From NCBI GenBank assembly GCA_917880885.1, contig OU862910.1, forward strand, positions 14,148,710 to 14,212,709: a DNA stretch of 64,000 nucleotides, in the 5' to 3' direction. The notes beneath the pieces are model-generated. The model was given only the letters and a program-made list of their open reading frames with translations. It made no database searches and was not told where the DNA came from. The position numbers were made by a program, and so were the translations under genes. Shown in pieces: positions 19,911 through 31,859 of this stretch (position 1 is the stretch's first letter; every line of letters starts with the position of its first letter). Source of the DNA: Limnephilus marmoratus (taxonomy: Eukaryota; Arthropoda; Insecta; Trichoptera; Limnephilidae).

Positions 19911-21311
19911 AATGGCATGATTACAATGGTACAATGGCATGGTCACGTATGGAATGTGGGAATCATAGGGCTATTAGCCTTCTTAGTACAGTGGGAAAGT
20001 TGTATGGTAGAATATTGATTGAAAGGGTAAGAATGGAAACAAAAGATAAAATATGGGATGTGCAAGGTGCTTTTATGAGTGGAAGGGGATGCATGGACCA
20101 GATTTTCTCATTGCGTATGCTCACTGAAAAGTTTCTTGCAAAAAAACAGAAACTCTTCTGTGCCTTTGTAGATCTACAAAAAGCATACGACCGAGTTGAC
20201 AGGAAAAAGCTATGGAAGGTATTGTCCAAGTATGGAGTGAATAAGTATCTCATACAGGCAATTGCGTCTCTGTATGAGGGAAGCGTTGCATGTGTTAGGG
20301 TGAACGGCGATTTTACGGGGTGGTTTGACATCACAAAAGGTGTTAAACAAGGCTGCGTAATGTCGCCGTGGTTATTCAATCTATATATGGATAATTGTAT
20401 GCAAGAATTGAAAGAGATGGGATTGGGTGCGAAATTGAGTAATCTAGAAGTATGTTGCCTGTTGTATGCTGATGATGCGGTGCTGATATCTAACAGTATG
20501 GAAGATCTACAGTCTCTCGTGTCAAGAATGAACGAAGTATGCATGAAGAATGAGTTAATGATGAATGTAAGTAAGTCTAAAGTCATGGTGTTTGAAAGAG
20601 AGAGTACGAAAACAGTATGCAATATAGTTGTGAATGATGAATACTTGGAGCAGGTGGATGAGTTTGTTTATTTGGGAAGTATGTTTACGAGAGATGGGAA
20701 GGCTGATAGAGATATTGAAAGAAGGGTGAATGCAGGTAACTCTATTAATGGAGGACTGAACGCCGTTGGCATCAACAAAAAACTGTCCAAAGACGCGAAA
20801 CTAGCCGTCCATAATGGAGTACTGGTACCTACCCTGATGTATGGCAGTGAGGCATGGAACTGGCAGAGGAAGGATGAAAGTAGACTGAACGCTGTAGAAA
20901 TGAGATCCCTGAGGCGTATGTGTGGTAAAACCATGTATGATCGTGTGAGAAATGTGGAAATCCGCAAAGAATGCAAGGCTGATGTAAGCGTGATGAGTAA
21001 GATCAAGAAAGGAACGCTCCGATGGTTTGGGCATGTAGAGAGAATGAACGAGGAAAGGAGTGTAAGGAGAATATATGACGCAAATGTGAATGGTAGAAGA
21101 AGTCGAGGACGCCCAAGAAAGACATGGCACGACCAAGTGAATCAGATACTTGAGTCGGGCCATGTCAAGAGTCAGAATAATAGAAGAGAATGTATGAGAC
21201 GTTGTATGAATGTAAACGAGGCAAGGAATGTGTGCCAAGACCGGGATGTTTGGCGGTCCGTCCTCTCTGCCTACCCCTGCGGGGAAACGGCGTGATGGTT
21301 AGTTAGTTAGT
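19911..21311 (+). mobile_element. 5'-truncated RTE-like LINE with 11-bp target duplication
   Basis: TAGTCAGGTAC flanks it at 19900-19910 and 21312-21322. The 3' end is a short (GTTA)n run, the kind of simple-repeat tail found in RTE-like LINEs in place of poly(A). The 5' end starts inside the reverse transcriptase. The first ~35 bp repeat GTACAATGGCATG, apparently filler copied at the junction. The exact duplication and the uninterrupted frame point to a young insertion. Confidence 0.8.
19934..21295 (+). pseudogene. Reverse transcriptase of the truncated RTE-like LINE
   Basis: A 453-codon open frame. Visible motifs are NHRAISLLSTVGK (residues ~10-22), FVDLQKAYDR (78-87, catalytic Asp80), GVKQGCVMSPWLF (136-148) and YADD (178-181). 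The C-terminal region follows, with SEAWNW, RSLRRMCG, RWFGHVERM and RSRGRPRKTWHDQV. The endonuclease and the first reverse transcriptase motifs are missing because of truncation. The frame has no internal stop, but it lacks a natural start and half the protein, so I treat it as a dead copy. RTE/Proto2-like placement is from motif style only. Confidence 0.8.
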
Positions 21312-21322
21312 TAGTCAGGTAC

Positions 21323-21644
21323 CAATTTCAGCTCCATTGCCAGTTGATTAAACTACACCCCATTGTACGTGTAGTAGTGTTGTGCAAAACTGGTATGCAT
21401 TAGTGGCGTACATAAGCGACCCTCTGTGTTTTGCCTATTGCTCTCAACACGTACCATGGCGTGGTGCAACTTCTTAGAATGGTCTTTGTGTATTTGAAGT
21501 ACCGTATTTTTTATATACATATATATTTTTTAGAGGTGGGACTTGAAAGTCTTGAAAAAGTTGAGAGGTTGGATAATCTGATGGTTTCTTGGTAATAATT
21601 TTGATTATTAGTCTTTGAGTAATTTCCAGTCGCAAAATTGAGGT
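21323..21644. other. Unassigned stretch
   Basis: No gene or repeat recognised. Confidence 0.35.
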
Positions 21645-21960
21645 TTATGTATGAAAGTTATGTAGTTTTGAGGAGTATAAAATTAATATGAAAGTTATGT
21701 GTAGTTTTGAGGAGTCTAAACAGATGTCAATAAAGTTGAGCTCTACGAGATAGTCAACTGTCGCCCTTTCGTATCTAATATCTGAATATTTACGGATGTA
21801 GCCGATGATATCCGATCGACAGCCCGGCACCATCAATGCCCAGTTTCCTTGGTGTTCCGAGATAAACGCGACTGAAGTTTCAAGTATCCCGGTCTTTCCC
21901 AACAGACGCTCCTGGGCGGGGATTTGCAAAGTCTCTCTCTATTAGAATTTTACTCCGATT
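21645..21960 (-). other. Uncharacterised open segment, minus strand
   Basis: A 94-codon frame at 21929-21645 includes QIPAQERLLGKTGILETSVA, GNWALMVPGC and DIRYERATVDYLVELNFIDI. Its base composition is more balanced than the surroundings, and the peptide is not low-complexity. I do not recognise a family. A direct repeat (ATGAAAGTTATGT..AGTTTTGAGGAGT) occurs near 21,650-21,710. It could be a fragment of a mobile-element polyprotein or an exon. Confidence 0.25.
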
Positions 21961-22054
21961 GACTTGAAACTTTAGGAGAATATTCTAGACATATTCTACT
22001 ATTAGATAGAGGGAAAAAATTCAAATTTTCGGACCCATATTACCTTTTTTATGA

Positions 22055-22292
22055 AAATACCACACAGACTCCCAACTGCTCCCAACCGACAAACGCCTGG
22101 AGCCAGTGACTACACTGTATCACCAATAGGGGTATGTTGTGAGGCTGAAAGTTACGGAAACGGGAAGGAGATGGGGATGAGAAAGGTGGGGAAGAACATG
22201 GCTATTCAGATATATTCACCAAACGCGGCTAAAGCCTATTAAAACAACTTTTCAATCCTAAATGGTGTTGAAAATAAAAATGTAATATATAT
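22055..22292 (-). repeat. SINE family 1 body, minus strand (3' part of a split copy)
   Basis: On the minus strand it shares CACCATTTAGGATTGAAAAGTTG, GGCTTTAGCCGCG, CCCACCTTTCTC, CCTCACAACATACCCCTATTGG and GTCACTGGCTCC with the full copies. The tRNA-like head is absent here but lies on the same strand at 23,345-23,418, beyond LINE F. Confidence 0.55.
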
Positions 22293-23258
22293 TTTTTTTT
22301 TTTTTTTTTTTTTATTGTAATATAAAAAAATATGAGTTACATAATAAACACATATATTTTACAAAATATTAAATTAGAGGTCGTTTCTGGTCATGTATAC
22401 CTTATCAGAAAAGAGGGGCTCTTGTGCCTGATAAGGGAGCCACGATTCTCACTTGAGTTGTAAGTTATAATCTGTTTTGTATAAAATATTTACTTTTTAT
22501 TGTAAGTTTTTTTTGAAAAATTGTTTTATTTTATTTATTTGTTCTGATTGGTTGATGATGCAGCGCAATTCAGAAGGGAGGTTATTATAGTTTTTTATGG
22601 ATTGGAAAATATAATGATTTTGCATTTGAGTTGTTTTAAAATTAGGTGTTATAAATTGGTTTCCGTTTCTCATTAGTTTGTAAAATTCTTGATATTCTGT
22701 GTTATTTTTTTCTTTACACATTTTTATAATGGAAGCTTGTTTGAAAATTTCATCAACATTTGGTACTGGAAACAATTTAAAAAGTGATTCAGTTGAGAAG
22801 GTAGATTTTTTTTTTAATATTACTTTAATGATAATTCTTTGCGTGACTTTTACTGAGTTTAGGTTTTTTTTGTAAGATCCTCCCCAACCTATAATTCCGT
22901 AGATGAGTAAAGAATGAACAAGGGCATAGTACACATTTTTCATTATTTTTACATTTAAAATATTTCTTAACCTAACAAATATATATATACATTTCCTCAT
23001 TCTCTTCACTAGCTCTGAAATGTGATTATTCCATTTCAGGTTTTGATCAATGATCACACCGAGATATTTAATTTCGGAGGAAGAGTTAATTACAGTACAA
23101 ATAGGATTATGTTGTTTACAGTTTACATGATCACATTTTTCATCATGGATTACAATATTAACTTTAGGATCAGATATTTTCTGCAGGGAAAATAAGACAT
23201 ATGTTGTTTTTTTAGCATTAAGTGTGAGTAAGTTACCATCATTATTATATACCTTATA
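22293..23258 (-). mobile_element. LINE F, 5'-truncated, minus strand
   Basis: A run of about 24 T at 22,290-22,314 is the poly(A) tail of a minus-strand retrotransposon. Coding sequence starts abruptly at about 23,255 with NNDGNLLTLNAKKTTYVLF, which aligns with the segment just after the catalytic FADD block of LINEs B and C. No clean target duplication was found. Confidence 0.65.
22497..23255 (-). pseudogene. LINE F reverse transcriptase C-terminal part
   Basis: One open frame from the truncation point. It contains NLLTLNAKKT, a Cys/His cluster (HDEKCDHVNCKQHNPIC), EIKYLGVIIDQNLKWNNHIS, then LVKRMRKCIYIFVRLRNIL, YGIIGWGG and a C-terminal domain ending INKIKQFFKKNLQ. The same blocks in the same order are in LINEs B and C, so it belongs to that lineage. 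All catalytic palm residues are missing. Confidence 0.7.
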
Positions 23259-23264
23259 TTATTT

Positions 23265-23418
23265 TTTTTCATGACAGGTTAAATTATGAAATTACGCAAA
23301 TCAATAAAATAAAATTGACTAATTTACAAATCAATCAAATAATCGCGACGTGCGGATTTGAACCCTCGACTTCCAGTTCGCTTGTCGAGAGTCTTACCCC
23401 TCTACCACGGAAGCCTTC
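23265..23418 (-). repeat. SINE family 1 head, minus strand (5' part of a split copy)
   Basis: On the minus strand, 23,418-23,345 has A box GTGGTAGAGGGGTAAG and B box GGGTTCAAATCC, followed by the AT-rich linker (TTATTTTATTGATTTGCGTAATTTCATAA). The copy stops where LINE F begins. Its body resumes at 22,292. Confidence 0.6.
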
Positions 23419-23419
23419 A

Positions 23420-24896
23420 AATAATATTTATATATCAAATAGTTTTTAATTCAACCAAATTCGTAGGGTCTACCAAATCCAAAGTGTATATTCCTGGAAG
23501 CACTAAGTCAACGAAATCAACTCTTAGACCGCCAAATTAATCACTTATCGGAAGGTTCACGTAATCAAAGTGCACTTTAGATAGAGGTAGTAGATAGCCT
23601 TATCGGGAGTCAGGCCATAAAGCTTTGAATAGACTGCCAAGACATAACTAAAAGACTGAATAAAAAACTCTTTTAATTTCAGAACAAAATTACATACCAA
23701 TCTCTTCAAAAAGTCACATCCATAGGTAAAAACATAGATATAAGATTTGGAAAGATTTTTCAGAATAATATTCTGATCGGTCTCATCAAACCAGGACTGA
23801 AAAATCAACCTCGGTCGTTTTAATTTGAAAACGCCCGCCAGTGCCAGTGGCAAAAAGTTAACGGCGGAATAAAGAAAGGCGGCTCGCGGCGAGCCCAAGC
23901 CTGCCCCGCCCGCGCGCCGCCCGTGCCGAGTGACAATCCGCCGATACGCCACTGCATGTGAGCCGAGTATGCGATCGCAATTGCAATGCATCAAGTGATT
24001 CGTGAGTCGTCGACTCCTTTGAATATTAATTTTGTGTGTTTTTTTTTTTAATTAAACGTCATAATTTCCTGGGTAAACTTTTTTAAAATTAAAACCTATG
24101 TTGGAATGTGGAACGGAAAAGTACCTTAAAAAGAATTAATTATTTTAGCAGACTCTTATTTTTATATTGTATTTGAAATGTGCGTCCATATGGCTAACTT
24201 TGGAGAGCCATTTTTGTAAGATTTTAATACAGGAGTACACAAACTTTCGTGACCTAGGATTGTTTTAGGATTCTTTCATGTTCAGGATTATTGTAAACGA
24301 TTGTGGCGCCCTCTGTTATTTTCAAAAAGAACCGTTGAAGTTTTCAAACAGAACCCCCCATATAAAAATATAAAAAAGAAAAATTTAAAAACTTTTATAC
24401 AATCAACATTAAAATTTTCAAATTTCACGTAACAAAATCAAAAAGTTAAATAGGTTTACATAATTTTTCTTATTTTCCCAGAAGAATTGATAAATGAAAA
24501 AAACGATAGGAACTTTTCCATCATAAAAAAATTCAACACCCAAAATTCACATATGTGTTATCAAAAAGGTGTAAAAATTTCCCGACCTATATTCCGACCA
24601 ATTTTTCGATTTTCTCAGAAGAATCATTTTCTGAAAAATAAGCCAAATTTTGTGAAAATTACCAAACTTCAAATGACGACAAAAGATGATAAATGTCTAA
24701 CCAAAAAAGTTTTCCAAAGTCAAATATAAAAATCGAAAAAAAATTTCTAACTTATGAACCCAACTTTATGAATAACGAAATTCCTGTCTATATATTTTTC
24801 GAAGGAGCCGATTGTTTTGCACTCAAAAATCGACTTCGAAAAGTTGTGCTATGCCCATAAACAATAAAAATTTAACTTAAATGATGTATTGTATTG
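23420..24896. other. Unassigned stretch
   Basis: A GC-rich patch at 23,860-23,960 carries a chance frame only. The remainder is very AT-rich with no gene signature. Confidence 0.35.
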
Positions 24897-25303
24897 CATT
24901 TTTGCATTAGCTCTACACAGGATGCCCTGAGACAAAAAATCATCTTGGTCTTTTCAAAGAAATGAAGGAGAGGAAGTTCTGGGAAGGAAAAAGATACGAG
25001 GAGTGGGAAGGAATCTGAGGGTCTATGGGTCTAGGAATGGTGAACTTATGAATACATACCTCCCACAGCGGTGCAAGGCAATGGTCCGAGCTAGACCGAC
25101 TGGAGTGGTCTAGGTTAGGACTACCTCAACCAATCTCTCCCGATACGGTCCGCCACGCAGTAGACGTAGAAAATATCAACCCGGGCATCCCTGCTAAGTC
25201 ACCAAACGTAGCGAATCACTTGGGGTGATCTATGGCGGAGGTGTTGGTTATCCAATAAATAGTTCTTGGAGTGACGGTACCCATTCTTGCCTTCCAAATT
25301 AAT
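24897..25303 (-). repeat. SINE-like family 2 copy, minus strand
   Basis: A near-complete copy. Plus-strand landmarks from left are TAGCTCTACACAGGATGCCCTGA (LINE-like 3' end), GAGGAAGTTCTGGGAAGG, CGGGCATCCCTGCTAAGTC, CCAAACGTAGCGAATCAC and GGTTATCCAATAAATAG, ending near 25,303. Confidence 0.6.
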
Positions 25304-26687
25304 TAGTTTACATAAATAAGTTTGTGGTGATACATCTCTGATTCAAAGGTCGTGAATATAAGGAATGTATTTTAAGCGGCCACTACTCGAATTTTTACCG
25401 ATTTCTTACATATCTCCCGTAAACACGTTAAGTTTTAAAGCTCTTAAAAAAATATATGTTTTTCTTGAAGATAAGATCTAGACATTCCCCGCGCCGAAAC
25501 GCAAATTATATAAAATTCCTTCGATAGAAAAAAATCGCAAAGTATGCTCCAAAAATTATTATAAACACGTTTGTTTCAGTTATTTTACAAGTTGTATGTA
25601 TGAAAAAATTCACAGTATGTTTAAATGCTGTTTAAACAACTCCCGCGAGATATTTGCTCTATTTTAAACGAATCTTGTTTTATTAAACATTTTCGCATCG
25701 ATTTTGTCGCTTTTAATACTAGCGCGCTCCTCCAACATTCGTTATTTCATATCTCTCCATCATCTTCTTTTTGAACCTGGTGGCGGCGCCTTAAATTAAG
25801 CAAATTAACCGGCCTTAAATAAATAAATTATAATAAAATAAAAATATTTGAACGACCAAAACCACCTAACAGTTTAAACGTTTTGGGTTTAGTTTGAAAG
25901 TTTTGTAGTACTCCGAGTTCCAATAATGGTTTAAAAACTATACATTTTGTTAGTCCAAATATTTGAGTCTAGCGTTCCGCTTTTGAAAAAGCTTCACGCT
26001 TTATTTGATTGCTGTAAAATGTGATAAAACCCTTTGAATGAAATCGCCGCGCGCCGTCACTTATACATTTCGCCGGCTTTCACGGCGTGATTAAATCGTT
26101 TTCAAAATGGAAACCGACAGGATAAATTCAAACATTTAACGAAGTAAAAAAAACTCTAATGACGTATTTGAATAGAGCTTTATTAAACGTCGGAAATCAT
26201 TAATCTTAGCTGACCTTCACCATTCAAAAGCTCTGGTGAGCAGCGGCCTCAAAGCTCCAAATTAAAAATGAAGAACGGTGGAAAATATTTATTTCCAAGT
26301 TGAAGAACCTATTTCGGCTTACCAGGTATTTTTTTCTTCGCAGCGGGGAAATTCATTCCGCTACGCAAATTTTGAGTGAACTGATTCTTGATATCAATCA
26401 GTTTCAAATTTTCGGGTTGATTAATCGAAGTGACAAATCACTATTTTTAACTAAAGCATCAAGGCTGAATCTAACACCCACACAAAATTTATATAAAGGG
26501 GACTTACTTGAAGACCTCTCACTCTTATTATATTTATTGATAGTAGTTACTACTTACCAGAGTTACGTTACACTTGCTAGAATTGTAACTTAAATAATTA
26601 ATAACACTTATTTGTGGCCCCTGCTCTTTCCTCTGTAATTCAATGACATCAAATACGTCGTCAGTCATACTGATTTCGTTACTATTC
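25304..26687. other. Unassigned stretch
   Basis: A 97-codon frame at 26,300-26,593 shows no known motif. No repeats were recognised. Confidence 0.35.
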
Positions 26688-27030
26688 AATTTGGGGGGCG
26701 GGAATGGGTACCGCCGCCCCGGGAACCTTTATTGGATAACCAACACCTCTGCCATAGGTCACCCCAAGTTGTTCGCTACGTTTGGTGATTTAGCAGGGGT
26801 GCCCGGGTTCATGGGGTGAGGTTTGTCTAGGTCGTGGAGGCGGATGATCAGGACACATCGAACCCCAGATTCCTACCCACCCCTTAAACCCTTTTCCTTC
26901 CCAGCTCTCTCCTCTTCTTCTTTTGCTGAAAAAAAACCCTCCACACGGCATCCTCAAAGATGACATAGGCCCTGAGGGAAATTATTTTCTTCAGGGCCCT
27001 CCTGTGCACTGCACTGTGCTGATGCACAAG
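26688..27030 (+). repeat. SINE-like family 2 copy, plus strand
   Basis: A full-length copy in the sense orientation. GC-rich head GGCGGGAATGGGTACCGCCG, then TTATTGGATAACCAACACC, TAGCAGGGGTGCCCGGGTTC, a pyrimidine tract (26,890-26,935), and the LINE-like end CCTCCACACGGCATCC...GGCCCTGAGGGAAATTATTTT. The very end diverges (GTGCACTGCACTG) and carries only a weak A run. Confidence 0.65.
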
Positions 27031-27832
27031 GTTAGCAAAAAATTACAAGAAATTTAAATAAATTATATTATTGAATACGGCGTAAAAAATCAATTATTGC
27101 CTAAAACAGTTTTGCAAAACAAAATCATGAGAATAATTTTAATACGAAAAAAGTTTTCCAAAATCATTTTTTTAGGAGTTCTGTACGTGTTGTTTTTAAA
27201 CAAATAGAGAACTTAATTGAAATATTTTTTCATTTTCGAAGCACTGTAGCACCGTTATGATTTGAATCTCGATGAAACGAAAAATAACGACACTAAAGAG
27301 AGACAAACACGTACACCTATAGGATTTAGCCCGCGAGAGAACGAGATAAAATCGGTATCCTGTCTGTGCGGTGCTTTGTAGCCAATAGGTCTCCTCTTTT
27401 TGCGGTGCTTTGTTGCCTTCCCACTAGTGTAAACTTTAGTTTTCTGAAGGTTTCATTTATACCGCGTGTGAATTGCACACTCTTTTTTTAATGTTTAACA
27501 GCCAACAAAGTTCAGAATTTATGCGAAAACGTAATAAATGTCAACACAAACATCACTCTTTGAGAGAAAAAAATGAAATAAGACTTACGTTTTGAAAGAA
27601 GTTGAAATAGAAATATCAACCAATATTATAAAAAGACTAAAAGTATTTTAAATTTAAGAAAGAAATACGTGAATCGTAATATTTAATTTTTGTAATATTA
27701 TTTGGTAAATTCTTTAGTTGGTAACTTTGATATCTTATTTCATAATGTTTAAATCAGCACATAATCTGTAACCATTGTACCATTTTTGATAAATGCTTTT
27801 TAAAGTGAAATAAATATATATATTTTTTAAAC
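27031..27832. repeat. Mostly unassigned; family 5 copy at 27,240-27,350
   Basis: Minus-strand copy of family 5 at about 27,240-27,350 (CGTTATGATTTGAA, GACAAACACGTACACCTATAGGATTT, CGCGAGAG). The rest of the stretch shows no gene. Confidence 0.5.
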
Positions 27833-27895
27833 AAAGACAAACATTCCCGGGTTACGAACAACCCAACAATGTTTGAAAATCTCCTACTACCACCA
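27833..27895 (-). repeat. SINE family 4 3' fragment, minus strand
   Basis: AAACAAAGACAAACATTCCCGGGTTACGAACAACCCAACAATG matches, reversed, the 3' end of the element at 62.93-63.1 kb. Only the 3' end is present. Confidence 0.6.
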
Positions 27896-28026
27896 CTATA
27901 TTTTTACTAAAATTTATGTTCGGTTGGCAAAACAAATATATCTAACGCAACGTGGGTATAGGATGCGTGGTTTGCTTGACTGTTATTTTATCTTTCTTTT
28001 AATCTCTTTACCTACAGCCTTAAAGC

Positions 28027-28287
28027 TAGGCTTGTTGAAAAAGTATCGATATATCGATGTATCGATATTTTGAATTCAATACATCGATATATGTATTTAG
28101 CCGATATATTTTGATCCGATATATCCATATATCGGTACAAAATATACAATATCGAAAATCGTATCAAAAACGATATTTTTATTTATTTATGTAACTAAAG
28201 TCAATAGAATACAAAACCTTATGGGAACGAACGAAAAAAAGTAACTGTAACTGTGGGTAATGACATCTGGCGGTAGAAATTTTAACT
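28027..28287. mobile_element. Left half of a split hAT MITE
   Basis: It begins TAGGCTTGTTGAAA, with 8-bp CTTAAAGC immediately before (28,019-28,026). It follows the intact copy at 17,145 through TATCGATA arrays and ...GACATCTGGCGG up to about 28,287, where a T-rich LINE tail begins. The other half is at 43,793-44,149, and the matching CTTAAAGC is at 44,150-44,157. About 190 bp of MITE middle is lost at the break. Confidence 0.85.
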
Positions 28288-28756
28288 TTTTTTTATTTTT
28301 ATTTATTTATTACATAAGATACATTTATACAGCAAATATAACATAATAATAATATTTCAAAATAACTGTAAATATTAAAATGTATACAAGTGTTATTATG
28401 TCTTGTTTGTCTATATTAGTTCCTAGCTAGGCAGATTGCCCGTTCTAAGGAACCAAATGCTGGTGAAAAATGCCAAAAATATATTCTGTACCAAAAAAAA
28501 AAACAAAGTGTTTTTTTTTTTAGATTAAATACCTATAAGTATACTAAGATTTTACTGGTTGTGCCATTTAATAGTTAACCATGTAAAAGTTTAAATTTTA
28601 AGTGACATTATTTAATAATTTTTCAGACTCAACCCTACCTAAGCCAATCAACCATTTATTTATTATTGAACCGATAGATGTCATTTTGCATGTTTTAATG
28701 TTTAATTCTGGGGGGATTTTATTGTATAATTTCGGTCCCAGATATGTATGTGTCAT

Positions 28757-31566
28757 TTAGAACTTCGACGTATTGCTCCCTGGGACCACAAGATCCTTTC
28801 TGGTGTGACTTCTTGTGATGTATTTATGATCAATTTTATTAAGTTTTTCTAGATTTTTGTGTACGTGGATAATAACCTTTTTTATGTAGTTTTGGCGAAC
28901 ATCAAGTACATTAAATTTTTTGTAGAGCTGATCGCTAGAAAACCTATAGGGTTTACGCATAATGACTCTAATTATGGATTTCTGGGCCTTCACTAGAGGA
29001 TCTAAAATTGTTCTACCTGACGCTCCCCAACCAATACAACCATACGTTAAGATGGGGTTGCATAATCCGAAATATATTTTTCTTAGGTCTTGCTGTTTGA
29101 TTATATTTCGTAATACAAAGAATATGTGGATCAATTTTCTCACCCTTATTGTGAGGTTGTCGATGTGATATTTCCACTTAAGGTGATTGTCTATAATAAC
29201 GCCTAGATATTTGATGTTTTTCACACCTTCCAAAACTTCACAATTGCAGATAGAATCAGTATTATCGGAATTACAGTTACGCTTATGTGTTTTTATTGTG
29301 TGTGATGTACTAGGTTGTCCTTTTATAGTTGAGCTGAATCTTATGTATTTAGTTTTTGCTATATTTATTGTAAGTAGATTTTTGTCAAGCCATTGTTTTA
29401 TTGCTTTGATTCCACTTTCAGCATGTTTATGTGTTTGAGTCCAGTCGTCTCCTTCAAATATAGCTACCGTATCGTCAGCAAATGTAATAATTTTTCCGCC
29501 TACTTTTAGCTCGCATAACTCATTTATGTATTTTATAAATAGAAGAGGTCCCAATGTGCTTCCCTGCGGTACCCCAAAGTTAGTCTCTAGTGATTTACTC
29601 ACTGTTTTGCCCATTTTGAGTTGCTGGCTTCTACCCGTTAAGTAACTCTTTAACCATTCGTAGGGCATACCTACAATGCCAATATTTTTTAATCTTTTGA
29701 GGAGTAATTTATGAGAAATTGTATCAAAAGCCTTGGCTAAGTCTAAGAACAGTGCAATGTTTTTGTATTTCCAGAAATAAATTCTGTAAGTTGCGCTATC
29801 GCGTCGTCCGTTCCCCTCCACGGCCGAAAGCCGAACTGATTTTTGCTTAAAAGTTTTCGGCTCTCTACATAGTTACTTAATCTGTTTTTAAAAAATTTTT
29901 CTATAATTTTTGAGATAGCACTCAACAGGGATATTGGCCTATAATTACCCACTTGGTTTTTGGGTCCATTTTTGTAGATTGGTACTACTAAAGACTTTTT
30001 AAGATGGTCGGGGAAAACCCCTGAAGTAAAACTTTTATTAAAAATGTTCGATAAAGGTGATGCAATATTGTGTTTAATAATTTTTAGTATATGTGTGTTG
30101 AGACCGTCGGGACCTTTCGAATGTGTATTGTTAAGATTGTCAATAATTTTTAAAACCTCTTCTTTTGTCGTAGGTGAGAATTGAAATGAAAAAGAATTGT
30201 GTTTTGTTTCTATTGCAGATGCCAGTGAATCTTGAGTTTCCTTGGTGATACTTAAGATGTTTTCCGCAAGGTTAGACCCAACCGTTGTAAAGTATTGGTT
30301 AGTGTGGCAAGCAATTATTTTCGAATCAGTGGTGGCTGTGTTTCCAATTAGGAGTTTGGTAATATTAGGGTCAATTTTATGTTTAGAATTAGTAATTTGT
30401 TTAACGATGTTCCACATGTTTTTACTAGATGGATCTTGGTCGAGTTGATGCTTATAGTACCGTTCTTTTGCCTTACGCATAACATCTTTACAAATGTTAC
30501 GATACCTACGGTAATTCTCTTGTTTAAGAGTGTTTTGTGGGTCTTTGGTCGCCACTTTGTGTAAATGATTTCTTTTGTGTATAGCTTTTACAATACCACT
30601 GCTAATCCAAGGAGTAAGTTGTATTTTTTTATGTGCAATGAGTTTCTCTTTTGAATTTTGTATTATATGCATGTTGATTTTGTTAATAAATAAGTTGAGT
30701 GCGTTGTTAACATCAGTCACTCCACATACATCTGTCCATGTTTCATCATTTAGATCCCTAATTAATCCCTCATAGCAGATGGTTGATGTAAACTGATTAT
30801 ATTTTACTTGCTTTTTGAGAGATATGTTTGGAATGCTTATTGCTGTTGTATAGTGATCAGTTATTGTATTGTGTATAACAAATGCATTGGAAGCCATAAT
30901 ATTTCTGGTATTTATGTGATCTAAACATGACATGCTATTATTTTGAACCCTGGTAAGAAGTGTAATATTTACTGCGACGTTGTTTTCTGCCATGGCGCAC
31001 ATGTAATCGTGACACTGTCGGTGTATAATTCCAAATGTGTTAATATTGATATCTCCTATCACTATTTGTTGTTTAAAATCACTACATTTTTTGAGTTCAG
31101 ATATGAGATTATCCAGAAATGGATGTATGTCGTGGAATGATGGTGATCTGTAAATGGCTAAAATACATAGATATCCATTAATTACTATTTTCAGACAATT
31201 TGATTGACTGATACAAATTTCTTGAACTCGAGAGTGGATGTCATCGCGAATGTACGTTACGACTCCACTGTTTTGATTTAATTGTTTTATTGTATGATAT
31301 TCATGATATCATGTAATTTGTTTTGCGAGATATGAGTCATTCAGTCTGCATTCTGTAAGGATTATTATATGAAATCTCGCAGTCGACTTAATGCTATCTA
31401 AAAATAAAAGAAAATCATCAAGATTTTCCATTGTACGGATATTTTGATGTATAATGTTAATTTTGTTACTCCAATTAAATTCTTTGAGTTCATCAATTTC
31501 TTCTATGATAAATTCATTGTTTGGCTCTCCTATGTTATCTACTTCCATATATGCGTTTAAACCCAT
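28757..31566 (-). pseudogene. LINE C ORF2: endonuclease and reverse transcriptase, frameshifted
   Basis: The endonuclease N terminus reads IIHQNIRTMENLDDFLLFLD and ILTECRL at 31,566-31,309. The frame breaks near 31,300. It continues with NSGVVTYIRD, AIYRSPS and IGDINI, CLDHI and SDHYTT, then PWISSGIVKAI and reverse transcriptase motifs NYRPISLLSAISK and QFGFRP. A second break lies near 29,760. The catalytic LDLAKAFD, VPQGSTLGP and FADD blocks follow, then IKYLGVIIDNHLKW and YGCIGWG. The last domain ends at 28,757. No RNase H. The product cannot be made as one chain. Confidence 0.8.
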
Positions 31567-31859
31567 TTTATTTTATTTATATTATTAAATGTTATCTTAG
31601 GATCGCTGAGTTTTACGCCTGTATTTAAAATTGCAAAGGGGGTGATTAGACAATATAAATATTTTAATTTAAGAAGTTTGGTATTTGTTGATGGAGATAA
31701 TGCTTGTGTTTGGTTCAAAATGAGCGGTATTAATAATAGTTTGAAATACTTTGTGTATAATATGGTGATAAATGGGATGATATGATTGTGATCTTGATGT
31801 TTGGTGCTTGCTGTATGAAATAATAATAATAGTATAATAGAAAAAACAGTACCTTCTAG
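31567..31859. other. Spacer between LINE C ORF1 and ORF2
   Basis: AT-rich inter-ORF spacer of about 290 bp. LINE B has a comparable spacer of 377 bp. No feature was seen in it. Confidence 0.5.

Noticed and set aside
19963..21238. Long minus-strand frames (up to 219 codons)
   Set aside because: They are antisense to the reverse transcriptase of the RTE-like LINE, and the plus-strand frame has all the motifs.
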